Source: 66-474 sp035281745 (lineage in GTDB: Bacteria; Pseudomonadota; Gammaproteobacteria; Xanthomonadales; Rhodanobacteraceae). Taken from it: a stretch of 64,000 bases of DNA. Within the stretch, counting starts at the first letter, position 1; each line of letters opens with the position of its first letter. The notes beneath the pieces are model-generated. The model worked only from the letters and a program-made list of their open reading frames with translations. It did no database searches and was not told the DNA's origin. Positions 34,510 through 43,124 of the stretch are shown here, in pieces. Location: positions 1-64,000 of the forward strand of contig DATEDI010000036.1 of the NCBI GenBank assembly GCA_035281745.1. Direction: 5' to 3'. A program made the translations under genes and the position numbers.

Positions 34510-35721
34510 ATGAACGCCATGCTCCGCGCGGGGGTGCGCAGTGGCCGGCAAGCCGGGGCCCCGTCGAAAAAGTCATTCCGCCTTTCGCGGGCGGTGATGG
34601 CGTGCGCGTTGTTGATGACGATGGGTTGGGCGGCACCCGCGGCGGCCAGCGTGTTGTATCGCTGTGTCGGCAGTCACGGCGAAATGGCGTACGTCAGCCA
34701 CACCGTCGGTTACCGCGATTGCACGAAGCTCGGCGCATGGGCCGCGCCGCGCGCGCACGCGATCAAGGCGAGCCTGCAGAACACCCGTCCGCGCAACCAG
34801 CCGAGCGGCACCGTGCTGCCGGGCAAGCCGCCGCACGAGGTCAAGGCCAACCCGTCGGTGCTGAAGGTGACCCCGCTGGGCGAGGACAACACGATCCAGG
34901 TACAGAAGCTGGTTCGCAAGCAAGCCTGGCAACCGCTGCCGGTCGCGATCCTGGATACGCTGGGCGGCCTCGTGTTGCCGCAATTGCTGGGCGTCGAGCC
35001 GGAGTCATCGGCTCCAGCCGCGGAACCCGCGCCCGCCAGCAGCGGGCCAGGACCGGGTCCCGCGACGACCGCACCGATCCCGTTGAAGCTGGATGCCGAC
35101 GCGCCGAAAACGCCGAAACGCGGCGCGGTGTATCGCGTGGTCCAGAAGAACGGCAGCGTCCTGTACACCAACGTCGCGTCACTGGCCAAGGGCCCCGACG
35201 CCAAGATGCTGTTCACCTACATCGTCGAATGCTACGCCTGCAACGTGCATTCGAAGATCGACTGGAACACCGTGCCGCTGCAGCTCGCGGCGTACGGCGA
35301 CGACATCCGCTCGGCCGCCAACGTCAGCGGCGTGAACGTGGCATTGCTGCGCGCGATCATCCATGCAGAGTCCGGGTTCAACGCACGCGCGCTTTCGTAC
35401 AAGGGCGCGCAAGGCTTGATGCAATTGATGCCGGGTACGGCGTCGGACCTTGGCATCGGCGACGCGTTCGATCCTGCCGAGAACATCTCGGGCGGCGCGC
35501 GTTATCTCGCAATGCTGCTGCGCGACTACCACGGTGACGTGAAGCTTGCGGCGGCGGCCTACAACGCTGGCGCGGGCGCGGTCGCGAAATACGGCGGGGT
35601 GCCCCCGTACGCGGAAACGCAGGTGTACGTGAAACGCGTGGCGCTGCTTTACGAGCGTTACCGCAAGGCGCTGACGGCGCGCGTTAGTCCCACGCTGGCG
35701 ACGGCCACCGCGCCAGATTGA
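34510..35721 (+). CDS. Lytic transglycosylase with DUF4124-like N-terminus
   Basis: A 403-residue secreted peptidoglycan-cleaving enzyme. A signal peptide spans residues 22-47 (SRAVMACALLMTMGWAAPAAA). Two segments resembling DUF4124, VLYRCVGSHGEMAYVSH and VYRVVQKNGSVLYTNV, flank a Pro/Ala-rich linker at 155-200. The C-terminal SLT domain (about 285-385) has the catalytic glutamate in IIHAESGFNARALSYKGAQGLMQLMPGTA and the end motif AAAAYNAGAGAVAKYGGVPPYAET. It converges on suhB with a 1-base gap. Confidence 0.92.
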   Translation: MNAMLRAGVRSGRQAGAPSKKSFRLSRAVMACALLMTMGWAAPAAASVLYRCVGSHGEMAYVSHTVGYRDCTKLGAWAAPRAHAIKASLQNTRPRNQPSGTVLPGKPPHEVKANPSVLKVTPLGEDNTIQVQKLVRKQAWQPLPVAILDTLGGLVLPQLLGVEPESSAPAAEPAPASSGPGPGPATTAPIPLKLDADAPKTPKRGAVYRVVQKNGSVLYTNVASLAKGPDAKMLFTYIVECYACNVHSKIDWNTVPLQLAAYGDDIRSAANVSGVNVALLRAIIHAESGFNARALSYKGAQGLMQLMPGTASDLGIGDAFDPAENISGGARYLAMLLRDYHGDVKLAAAAYNAGAGAVAKYGGVPPYAETQVYVKRVALLYERYRKALTARVSPTLATATAPD

Positions 35722-35722
35722 A

Positions 35723-36529
35723 TCAGCGTTTCAGTTCGGATGTGAGCGCAGGCGCGATGGCTTCGACGATCTGGGTTGCGAGTATGTGGTTCGCGGCCAC
35801 CAGGTTGCCCGATTCAGGCAGCCCGTCGCGGCCGACCAGATCGCAATAGCGGCCGCCGGCTTCGCGCACCAGCAGGCAGCCCGCGGCCATGTCCCAGATT
35901 TTCAGGCCAGTCTCGAAATAGCCGTCGAAGCGTCCCATCGCCGTCCAGGCAAGGTCCAGCGCGGCCGAGCCGGTGCGGCGGATGTCCTCGGCGCGCTTCA
36001 GCACCTCGCGTGTCATCCCGAGTTGCGCGTCCAGATGGCGACGTTCGCGGTACGGGTAGCCGGTGCCCAGCATCGCGCCGTCCAGCGATTCGCGCTTGCT
36101 GACGCGGATGCGGCGGTCATTGAGGAACGCGCCGTCGCCCTTGCTGGCGGTGAAAATCTCGTTGCGCAGGGGGTCGAGGATCACCGCGTGCACCGGTTCG
36201 CCGCGATCAAGTTGCGCAATCGACACGCCGAAGTGCGGAATGCCACGCAGGTAGTTGTGGGTGCCGTCCAGCGGATCGATCACCCAGGTGAAGCGCGCGC
36301 CGGCCTTGCCGGACGCACCGCTTTCCTCGGCCAGGATTGCGTGGTCGGGATGGGCGCGTTTCAGCTCCCGCACGATCTCGGCTTCGGCCTGCCGATCGAC
36401 TTCCGAAACGAAATCCAGGTGGTGCTTCTCGATCACGGTGACGCTGTCGAGGCGATTCATGTAACGCAGGATCACGCTGCCGGCGGCGCGCGCGGCACGG
36501 ATCGCGATGGTGACGGCAGGTCGGGCCAT
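35723..36529 (-). CDS. suhB: Inositol-1-monophosphatase family protein SuhB
   Basis: A 268-residue magnesium-dependent phosphatase; in E. coli SuhB is also part of the rRNA antitermination complex. Metal-binding motifs are ILAEESG (near residue 70), the signature WVIDPLDGTHNYLRGIPHFGVSIA (near 84-107) and the C-terminal WDMAAGCLLVREAGG (near 215). ATG 36529 gives the family start MARPAVTIAIRAARAAG. It is divergent from trmJ, an arrangement common in gammaproteobacteria. Confidence 0.94.
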   Translation of the reverse strand: MARPAVTIAIRAARAAGSVILRYMNRLDSVTVIEKHHLDFVSEVDRQAEAEIVRELKRAHPDHAILAEESGASGKAGARFTWVIDPLDGTHNYLRGIPHFGVSIAQLDRGEPVHAVILDPLRNEIFTASKGDGAFLNDRRIRVSKRESLDGAMLGTGYPYRERRHLDAQLGMTREVLKRAEDIRRTGSAALDLAWTAMGRFDGYFETGLKIWDMAAGCLLVREAGGRYCDLVGRDGLPESGNLVAANHILATQIVEAIAPALTSELKR

Positions 36530-36634
36530 GGCGATGAAGTTCCGGAGGTTTGAAAAAGAACGCGCCGCACGGGGCGGCGCAGTTCGCAGTTTAGCAGGGC
36601 CATCGGTTGACCCGTTAACCTTGGCAATCTTCAG

Positions 36635-36800
36635 CTCGTCATTCTTTAAGCTCGTCATTCCCGCGAAAGCGGGAATCCAGTGTCTTTTCCGGGTAGCGTG
36701 GGGGCCAAAGGCGCTGGGTCCCGGATATCGCTTCGCGACTGCGTTTGCAGGATTGCAAACGCGAACGCCATGGATGGCGCGAGTATTCCGGGATGACGAT
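36635..36800. repeat. TCATTCC / GGGATGA repeats between suhB and trmJ
   Basis: The units are CTCGTCATTCCCGCGAAAGC followed by GGGAATCCAGTGTC (36651-36684), and a second, longer unit from GGTCCCGGATATCGC to ATTCCGGGATGACGA (36717-36799). Both belong to the family seen at 29930-30275. They occupy the divergent intergenic region and leave little room for promoters. Confidence 0.65.
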
Positions 36801-36823
36801 CAAAAGCAAAAATTCTCCGAGAC

Positions 36824-37600
36824 ATGAACCACTCCACCGCCTCCATTCCGCCCACTCCGCAAACCATCCGCTTCGTGCTGGCACGCACGTCGCATCCCGG
36901 CAACATCGGCGCCGCCGCGCGCGCGATCCGCACCATGGGATTCTGGCGCATGGTCCTCGTGGCGCCGCAGCGTTATCCCGATCCGCAGGTCGAAGCGATG
37001 GCCACCGGCGCCGACGACGTGCTGCAGCACCTCGTGACCGCGGCCAGCGTGCCCGAAGCAGTCGCCGATTGCACCCGCGTGTACGGATTGTCGGCGCGGC
37101 GCCGTGGTGTCAGCCTGCCGGAACTCGATCCGCGTGCCGCCGTCGCGGAAATCGCGCCGCTGCTGCAGGCCGGCCGCGAGGTCGCGCTGTTGTTCGGCAA
37201 CGAACGTTCCGGACTGGACAACGACGAACTGTCGGTGTGCCACGCGATGGTGCGAATCCCGAGCGTCGAGGATTTCTCGTCGCTCAACCTCGCGCAGGCG
37301 GTGCAACTGATGGCGTGGGAAATGCGGATGGCGACGCTGGCCGGCGCAGATTCATCTCCCGAGCCGCACGAGGCGCCCGCGACCGCAGACCAGATGGAAC
37401 GCTTCTTCGAGCACCTGTTCGCAACCCTGCACGAAATCGATTTCCACAAGGGCCGTTCGGCCGTGACCATCGAACAGCGCCTGCGCCGCCTGTTCCATCG
37501 CGCGATGCCCGACGCGCGCGAACTGCGCATCCTGCATGGCGTGCTGGCGGATGCGGAGCGGATGGCGAGTTTGGCAAAAGGACGCGATGCAGCGAGCTAG
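36824..37600 (+). CDS. trmJ: tRNA (Cm32/Um32) methyltransferase TrmJ
   Basis: A 258-residue SPOUT-class 2'-O-methyltransferase that modifies nucleotide 32 of tRNA. Its conserved motifs are FVLARTSHPGNIGAAARAIRTMGF at the start, the knot motif VALLFGNERSGLDNDEL and IPSVEDFSSLNLAQAVQLMAWEM. A C-terminal helical extension contains FFEHLFATLHEIDFHKG. The length is typical. It is the only gene in its unit; a toxin-antitoxin module begins 38 bases after its stop. Confidence 0.94.
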   Translation: MNHSTASIPPTPQTIRFVLARTSHPGNIGAAARAIRTMGFWRMVLVAPQRYPDPQVEAMATGADDVLQHLVTAASVPEAVADCTRVYGLSARRRGVSLPELDPRAAVAEIAPLLQAGREVALLFGNERSGLDNDELSVCHAMVRIPSVEDFSSLNLAQAVQLMAWEMRMATLAGADSSPEPHEAPATADQMERFFEHLFATLHEIDFHKGRSAVTIEQRLRRLFHRAMPDARELRILHGVLADAERMASLAKGRDAAS

Positions 37601-37602
37601 CG

Positions 37603-37608
37603 TATAAT
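37603..37608 (+). promoter_or_regulatory. -10 element of the yefM-like module
   Basis: A perfect TATAAT lies 31 bases before the antitoxin GTG and directly after the trmJ stop codon. No good -35 hexamer is found at the standard spacing. Confidence 0.45.
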
Positions 37609-37638
37609 CAGGACTGAATTCGGACCGGAATATTCGAT

Positions 37639-37923
37639 GTGATCAGCAAAGCCGTCATCAGCCTCACGGAGTTCAAGAACGATGCCGCCGGTTGGGTCAA
37701 GCGCCTGCAGAAGCAACCGCCGGTGGTGCTGACACAGAACGGACGCGGCGTCGCAGTCGTGCAGAGCTACGAGGAATACGAGCGCGCGCGCTTCGAGTCA
37801 GCGCTGGTGATGCGCCTCAACCAGGCGCTGGCAGACGACCGTGCCGGCCGCACGATCCCGCATGCCAAGGTAAAGCAGCAGATGCGGTCCGCGTTGAAGA
37901 AGCGCATCGCCGAGCGTGGCTGA
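37639..37923 (+). CDS. Phd/YefM-family antitoxin
   Basis: A 94-residue antitoxin. VISLTEFKNDAAGWVKRLQ, then PPVVLTQNGRGVAVVQSYEEYE, is the Phd/YefM DNA-binding N-terminal fold. The charged tail AKVKQQMRSALKKRIAERG is the toxin-binding part. The start is GTG 37639, since an ATG two bases earlier is followed at once by a stop. The toxin gene overlaps its end by 8 bases. Confidence 0.88.
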   Translation: MISKAVISLTEFKNDAAGWVKRLQKQPPVVLTQNGRGVAVVQSYEEYERARFESALVMRLNQALADDRAGRTIPHAKVKQQMRSALKKRIAERG

Positions 37924-38257
37924 GTGGGCGGTCTACTGGTCGCCAGAGGCCCGCGGCGACCTGGAAGGCATCGTCGAGTTCATTGCCGCCCGCGGTGACG
38001 TCGAGAACGCGCTTGCCGTTTTCGAGCGCATCGCCGCATGCGTGGATTCGCTGGCAACAATGCCGGAACGCGGACGCGCCGTTCCGGAAGTGCATCTTGC
38101 GATCGAGCCGTCTCTCCTGGAGCTGATCGAAGCGCCGTGGCGAATCATGTACGCATGCGAGCGCAAGCGCGTGATCATCACTGCCATCATCGACAGCCGG
38201 CGCAACGTGAGTGCTGTTCTGGAAAACCGCTTCGGGCTAAAGCTTCTCGATACCTGA
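37916..38257 (+). CDS. RelE/ParE-family toxin
   Basis: A 113-residue toxin of the RelE/ParE superfamily. Visible motifs are VYWSPEARGDLEGIVEFIAARG, the helix NALAVFERIAACVDSLATMPERGRAVPE, and the C-terminal PWRIMYACERKRVIITAIIDSRRN. The GTG start lies inside the antitoxin gene (8-base overlap). The actual target, ribosome-bound mRNA or gyrase, cannot be told from the sequence alone. Confidence 0.88.
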   Translation: MAEWAVYWSPEARGDLEGIVEFIAARGDVENALAVFERIAACVDSLATMPERGRAVPEVHLAIEPSLLELIEAPWRIMYACERKRVIITAIIDSRRNVSAVLENRFGLKLLDT

Positions 38258-38778
38258 TGAGCAAAACGGCGCGGTGCGCCAGAAGCGCACGAGAGGGTTC
38301 TGCACACAATCGAGCTGGCATGATTTGGTTTTGCTTCTTCCCACCCAAGCGTGCAGGTGAGGATGGCATTCACCGCCTGTTGCGTTATTGGGGCGGCGAA
38401 GCGATTTACTTAGCGCACGGATCGAATGGGGCCATTGCTTCCGTGCTGCGTCAGCTCGGCGAACCTTGCATTGTGGAGGCCGACGTACCCGTGGCTTCGC
38501 TGTCACAACTGGGTACATTCACGCTGGCGCGATTCATATCGCGACGCGACTTGAGTCACCACAGCGGAGCCGTTGACGAACCCCATCTGTTTGAAGGCTA
38601 CGCGATGCATGCAATCCCGGTCGATTGCATTCGCGTTGTGCATCGTTCCCTAGTGCGAGCTTCATTGCGTTGTCAGGTTGCGACAGCTGGCGCGTTCCGT
38701 TGTCATAGAGGTGAATCTTGTCCCGCGAGTGGTGGCCAAAGACAAAGGAAGGCAAAGGGGTCAGGGCTCTTTAGGTAA
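38257..38778 (+). pseudogene. Fragment of a hypothetical protein, probably decayed at both ends
   Basis: The frame starting with the ATG that overlaps the toxin stop encodes 173 residues. The central part, from ATG 38320, reads MIWFCFFPPKRAGEDGIHRL, then LRYWGGEAIYLAHGSNG and GEPCIVEADVPVASLSQLG, and looks like a conserved soluble protein. I recall similar unnamed proteins of about the same length with a W-G-G-E-A motif. The first 20 residues and the last 45 (Arg/Cys-rich) look like random translation, and no ribosome binding site is evident. It may be a former cargo gene beside the toxin-antitoxin module. A short intact protein from 38320 is the alternative. Confidence 0.45.
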
Positions 38779-38799
38779 AGAGACTCCGATTCCACAGAG

Positions 38800-40155
38800 T
38801 CAGCCACCGTCCTCATCCGACTCATCATTCGCGGCAATCGGCGTGATCAGCACCTTGTCGATGCGCGCGCCGTCGCGGTCGACGATTTCGAAATCGAGTC
38901 CGTGCCAGGCGACTTTTTCGCCGGTGACGGGGATGTGTCCGAACATGTCGATCAACATGCCGGCGAGCGTGTAGTAGTCGCCTTCCTGTTCGTTGGGCAG
39001 TTCGTCGATTTGCAGCAGTTCGCGCAGGTCATCGGTGGCGAGCGAACCGGAAATCAGCCAGCTTCCGTCGTCGCGGCGCAACGCAGCCGTGTCGCCGGAT
39101 GCGTCCTTGCCGTTGCCGCGCGCGGGGTGCCCGACCACGGCGGTGAGCACATCGTTCAATGTCACCAGGCCTTCGATGTCGCCATATTCGTCCACCACCA
39201 GCGCGAACGGCGTCTTGGCGTCGCGGAACTCGTCCAGCAGGTCGAGCGCGCGGGTGGTGGCGGGCACGAACAACGGCTTGACCAGTTTGCGGAACAGGTC
39301 GAGGCGGGCGGCATGCGACGATGCGGCGCCCGGTTCCTGCGCCAGCGTCTGTAGCAGGCGTTTGACTTCCAGCACGCCCAGCACTTCGTCTTCGCTTTCG
39401 CGATAGACCGGATAACGGGAATAGGGCGTGGCGCGGATCACCGCAAGGTTCTCGGCCAGCGGTGCGGCCGCATCCAGCCACGCGATGCGCGGGCGTGGGG
39501 TCATCACGCTGTCGACGTTGCGATCGCCCAGGCGCAGCACGCGGTAGACCATGTTGCGCTCGTCGGAATCGAGCACGCCTTGTTCGGCGCCCTCGGCGAC
39601 CAGCAGACGGATTTCCTCTTCGCTGACTTTCTCGCGGGTGAAACGCTGCAGCTGGAACAGGCGCAATATGCCGCTCGTGAGGATGTCGAGAAACCACACG
39701 AATGGCGTCATCAGCCACGACATCACCTGCATCGGAAACGCCACGGTCTGCGCGATACGCTCGGGCGCCACCAGCGCTGCGCGCTTGGGCACCAGCTCGC
39801 CGACGGTGATGTTGATGGTGGTGACGAGGATGAAACCGAGCACCAGCCCGATCACCAGCGACGCATGTTGCGCCACCGGCACGCCCGCCCGGGCGAGCCA
39901 CACCCGGATGGCGTCGCTGATCGAAGCGCCGGTGGCGGCGCCGGTGATCAGCGTGATCAGCGTAATGCCGATCTGCACCGTGGACAGAAACCGGTCCGGG
40001 CGTTGCGCCAGCCGCAAGGCGACCTGCGCGCGCGTGCTGGTGCGCGCGAGGTAACGCAGACGGCTTTTGCGCGCCGCGATCAGCGCGATTTCGGCCAGCG
40101 CAAAAAACGCGTTGCCCAGCGCCAGCGCCAGCACCAGGCCGAGTTCGGTCAGCAT
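38800..40155 (-). CDS. HlyC/CorB-type membrane protein with CNNM and CBS domains
   Basis: A 451-residue inner-membrane protein. The N-terminal DUF21/CNNM domain (1-190) has four hydrophobic segments, including LVLALALGNAFFALAEIALIAARKSRL and LGFILVTTINITVGELVPKRAAL. Two CBS domains follow (VDSVMTPRPRIAWLD and LVVDEYGDIEGLVTLNDVLTAVVG), then a CorC_HlyC domain ending in ARIDKVLITPI. The family includes magnesium exporters; older annotation as hemolysin is misleading. ATG 40155 is the start of the first helix. Confidence 0.92.
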   Translation of the reverse strand: MLTELGLVLALALGNAFFALAEIALIAARKSRLRYLARTSTRAQVALRLAQRPDRFLSTVQIGITLITLITGAATGASISDAIRVWLARAGVPVAQHASLVIGLVLGFILVTTINITVGELVPKRAALVAPERIAQTVAFPMQVMSWLMTPFVWFLDILTSGILRLFQLQRFTREKVSEEEIRLLVAEGAEQGVLDSDERNMVYRVLRLGDRNVDSVMTPRPRIAWLDAAAPLAENLAVIRATPYSRYPVYRESEDEVLGVLEVKRLLQTLAQEPGAASSHAARLDLFRKLVKPLFVPATTRALDLLDEFRDAKTPFALVVDEYGDIEGLVTLNDVLTAVVGHPARGNGKDASGDTAALRRDDGSWLISGSLATDDLRELLQIDELPNEQEGDYYTLAGMLIDMFGHIPVTGEKVAWHGLDFEIVDRDGARIDKVLITPIAANDESDEDGG

Positions 40156-40255
40156 CGTGGCCGGTCGGGACGTTCCATCCCGGAAGTCTAGCAAGCGCGG
40201 AACTTCTTCGGACGGAACGGTTGCTCGTGTACCATTTGCAGGATTACGCGCCCGG

Positions 40256-40894
40256 ATGAACGCCATGTTTTCGCTGCAGACGATGTTCGGCAAAGGGGAC
40301 CGCTTTTACGATTTGCTCGAATCCAGCGCCGGCGCGGCCCGCGACGGTGCCAAGGCGCTGCAGGCGCTGCTGGAGTCGCACGGCGAACCGATGCTGCTGG
40401 ACGGATTCCGGGCGGCACGGCGGCGCGAGAAGGATCTGGCGGCGCAGATCAGCGAAGCGCTGGTCAACACCTTCGTCACCGCGCTGGACCGGGAAGACAT
40501 CGAGGCAATGTCGTCGGCGCTTTACCGCATCCCCAAGACCATCGAGAAGTTCGCAGAGCGTTACGTGATCGTGGCGAAACGGGTCGAGGGCATCGATTTC
40601 GTGTCGCGCGCCGGCCTGCTGATGAGCGCGACCGAAGGGGTGGTGGAGATGGTCGGCGAGTTGCGCAACGGCATGAACATCGGCCGCATGCGCAAGCTGC
40701 AGGATCGCCTGCAGGCCGTGGAATCGGAAGCCGACCGGCTGCTGCTGGAGCCTTACCGTACCCAGTATCTCGGCAGCGACGACCCGATCCGGGCGATGCT
40801 GGCGAAGGACTTGTTCGAGTTGCTGGAAAAGGCCATCGACCGTTGCCGCGACGTGGGCAACGTCATTTATTCGATCGTGTTGAAGAATTCATGA
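40256..40894 (+). CDS. DUF47 (PhoU-like) phosphate transport accessory protein
   Basis: A 212-residue all-helical protein of the DUF47/Pit-accessory family, related to PhoU. The N-terminal FGKGDRFYDLLESSAGAARDGAKALQALL and the segments LDREDIEAMSSALYRIPKTIEKFAERY and LLEKAIDRCRDVGNVIYSIVLKNS are typical metal-binding helices. The pit gene follows 22 bases downstream, the usual pairing, so it probably regulates that transporter. ATG 40265 is a second possible start. Confidence 0.92.
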   Translation: MNAMFSLQTMFGKGDRFYDLLESSAGAARDGAKALQALLESHGEPMLLDGFRAARRREKDLAAQISEALVNTFVTALDREDIEAMSSALYRIPKTIEKFAERYVIVAKRVEGIDFVSRAGLLMSATEGVVEMVGELRNGMNIGRMRKLQDRLQAVESEADRLLLEPYRTQYLGSDDPIRAMLAKDLFELLEKAIDRCRDVGNVIYSIVLKNS

Positions 40895-40916
40895 GTCCCG
40901 AGTCCCGAACCTCCGC

Positions 40917-42041
40917 ATGAGCCTCGGTCTCCTCATTGCCGTCATCGTGATCGCGTTGGCGTTCACCTACATCAACGGCTTCCATGACACCGCCAATTCG
41001 ATCGCGACCGTGGTCGCGACCAAGGTGCTCACGCCTGGGCAGGCGGTGCTGCTGGCTGCAACCACCAACCTTGCCGGTGCCTTGCTGGGTTCCGCCGTCG
41101 CGCTCACCATCGCCACGGGCCTGATCGACGCCGGCGTGCTCCAGGTCGGCGGTGAGGTGCTGATCTGCGCACTGCTGGGGGCCATCATCTGGAATCTGAT
41201 CACGTGGTGGCTCGGCTTGCCTTCGTCGTCGTCACACGCGCTGATCGGCGGCTTGTGCGGCGCCGCCTTCGCAGCGTCCGATGGCAACTTCCGCTCGATC
41301 ATCTGGGCCACCGATCCAAACCACTGGTGGCATGGCGGCGGCTTGATTCCGAAAGTGCTGGTGCCGATGGTGGTTTCGCCCATCGCTGGTTTCGTGCTGG
41401 GCATCGTGGTAATGGGCTCGCTATTGGCGCTGTTCGCCTGGTTCGCAAACCGCAAGGGTTGGTTGCGCCGGTTCGGGCGTACGCCCTTCGTGAACATGTT
41501 TTTCGGCAAGGCGCAACTGGTTTCGGCGGCGGCCATGGGCGTTTCGCATGGCATGAACGACGCGCAGAAAACCATGGGCATCATCGCGCTGGCGCTTGCC
41601 GACGCCACCCTCGCGCACAATTTCGATCACCTGCCTTCATGGCTGCACTTCCTGCGGATATCGGACGTCGGCGGCCATTTCCCGATCCCGGTATGGGTGA
41701 AGGTCGTGTGCGCGCTGGTGATGGCGGCCGGCACCGCGGGCGGCGGCTGGCGCATCATCAAGACGCTCGGCCACAAGATGGTGAAGCTGCATCCGATCAA
41801 CGGCTTCGCCGCCGAGACCGGTGCCGCCGCGGTGATCATCGTGTCGTCGATTTTCGGCCTGCCGGTTTCCACCACGCACGTGGTGTCGTCCTCGATCATG
41901 GGCGTGGGCGCCTCCAAGCGCTTCAACGCGGTGCGCTGGACGGTGGTCGAGCGCATGGTGTGGTCGTGGATTTTGACCCTGCCGATCAGCGCGTTCATGG
42001 CGTGGGTGCTGGTCGAGATTTCGCAGCCGCTCTGGGGTTAG
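40917..42041 (+). CDS. pit: Low-affinity inorganic phosphate transporter Pit
   Basis: A 374-residue integral membrane phosphate/metal symporter with about ten helices. It carries the duplicated family signature in FTYINGFHDTANSIATVVATKVL and in GVSHGMNDAQKTMGIIALAL, and the GLPVSTTHVVSSSIMGVGAS segment near the C-terminus. It forms an operon with the DUF47 gene. Confidence 0.95.
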   Translation: MSLGLLIAVIVIALAFTYINGFHDTANSIATVVATKVLTPGQAVLLAATTNLAGALLGSAVALTIATGLIDAGVLQVGGEVLICALLGAIIWNLITWWLGLPSSSSHALIGGLCGAAFAASDGNFRSIIWATDPNHWWHGGGLIPKVLVPMVVSPIAGFVLGIVVMGSLLALFAWFANRKGWLRRFGRTPFVNMFFGKAQLVSAAAMGVSHGMNDAQKTMGIIALALADATLAHNFDHLPSWLHFLRISDVGGHFPIPVWVKVVCALVMAAGTAGGGWRIIKTLGHKMVKLHPINGFAAETGAAAVIIVSSIFGLPVSTTHVVSSSIMGVGASKRFNAVRWTVVERMVWSWILTLPISAFMAWVLVEISQPLWG

Positions 42042-42062
42042 CGGGCGCGATACACTGCGCGC

Positions 42063-43004
42063 GTGAGCGCAGCCCATCCGCACGACGCGATGCCTCCACG
42101 CGACGACAAGCTGGTCGTCGCGATTTCATCGCGTGCGTTGTTCGACCTCACCGAGTCGCACGAACTGTTCGAACGCGAGGGGCTGGAGGCTTATCGCAAG
42201 TACCAGATCGCGCACGAGAACGACGTGCTGCAGCCGGGCGTCGCGTTTCCGGTCGTGAAGAAGTTGCTGGCGTTGAACCGGCCGGCGCCGGACACGCCGT
42301 ACGTCGAAGTCGTGCTGTTGTCGCGCAATTCCGGCGATACCGGGCTGCGCATCTTCAATTCCATCCAGCACCACGGGCTCGCGATCAGCCGCGCCGCGTT
42401 CACCTCGGGCGAGGCGACCAGCGAATACATCGCGCCATTCGGGGTGGATCTGTTCCTGTCCGCGAATGCCGAGAACGTCGCACGCGCGCTGAATTCGGGC
42501 GTGGCCGCGGCGACGATCCTGCCCTCGCAGGTGCGCGATTCGCATCCGGGCCAGTTGCGCATCGCCTTCGACGGTGATGCGGTGATCTTCGGCGACGAAT
42601 CCGAGCGGCTGTCGCAGGAGCAGGGCCTCGACGCTTTCCATCGCAACGAAACCGAACGCTGGAACGAGCCGCTGTCGGGTGGTCCGTTCCGCAATTTCCT
42701 CGCCGCGCTGCATCGTCTGCAGGCGGCATTCCCGCCCCACGATTCGCCTATCCGCACCGCCCTGGTCACCGCGCGTTCGGCGCCCGCACACAAGCGCGTG
42801 ATCCTGACGCTGCGCCAGTGGGGCGTGCGCATCGACGAGGCCCTGTTTCTCGGCGGCCGCGACAAGGGGCCATTCCTCGAAGCGTTCGGCGCCGACCTTT
42901 TCTTCGATGATTCTCCGATCAACGTGGAATCGGCGCGCCGCCACGTCGCGACCGGGCACGTGCCGCACGGGGTTTCGAACCGAAGCGCCTCCGACAAGCC
43001 ATGA
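42063..43004 (+). CDS. 5'-nucleotidase (cytosolic NT5C1-like)
   Basis: A 313-residue protein of the 5'-nucleotidase family related to eukaryotic cytosolic NT5C1. Conserved blocks are KLVVAISSRALFDLTESHELFE, VLLSRNSGDTGLRIFNSIQHHGLAISRAAFTSGE, RIAFDGDAVIFGDESE, and GGRDKGPFLEAFGADLFFDDSPIN, which carries the acidic HAD-type residues. Expected to hydrolyse AMP or IMP. GTG 42063 is the likely start, with ATG 42090 an alternative. It begins 21 bases after pit but is probably an independent function. Confidence 0.88.
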   Translation: MSAAHPHDAMPPRDDKLVVAISSRALFDLTESHELFEREGLEAYRKYQIAHENDVLQPGVAFPVVKKLLALNRPAPDTPYVEVVLLSRNSGDTGLRIFNSIQHHGLAISRAAFTSGEATSEYIAPFGVDLFLSANAENVARALNSGVAAATILPSQVRDSHPGQLRIAFDGDAVIFGDESERLSQEQGLDAFHRNETERWNEPLSGGPFRNFLAALHRLQAAFPPHDSPIRTALVTARSAPAHKRVILTLRQWGVRIDEALFLGGRDKGPFLEAFGADLFFDDSPINVESARRHVATGHVPHGVSNRSASDKP

Positions 43005-43124
43005 ACCGGCAGGCTTCGATGCCGCCACGTCGACGATCTTCTATGGATGGTGAACCACAGGGAATGGGTCCGCGGCCGCATGTCCCGATACAATAGGGGG
43101 CTTGCCCACGAAGCCGGATTGCCC

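Noticed and set aside
38767..38782. CTCTTT-ACCT-AAAGAG as a terminator
   Set aside because: The stem is short and AT-rich and no T-tract follows it in the needed position.
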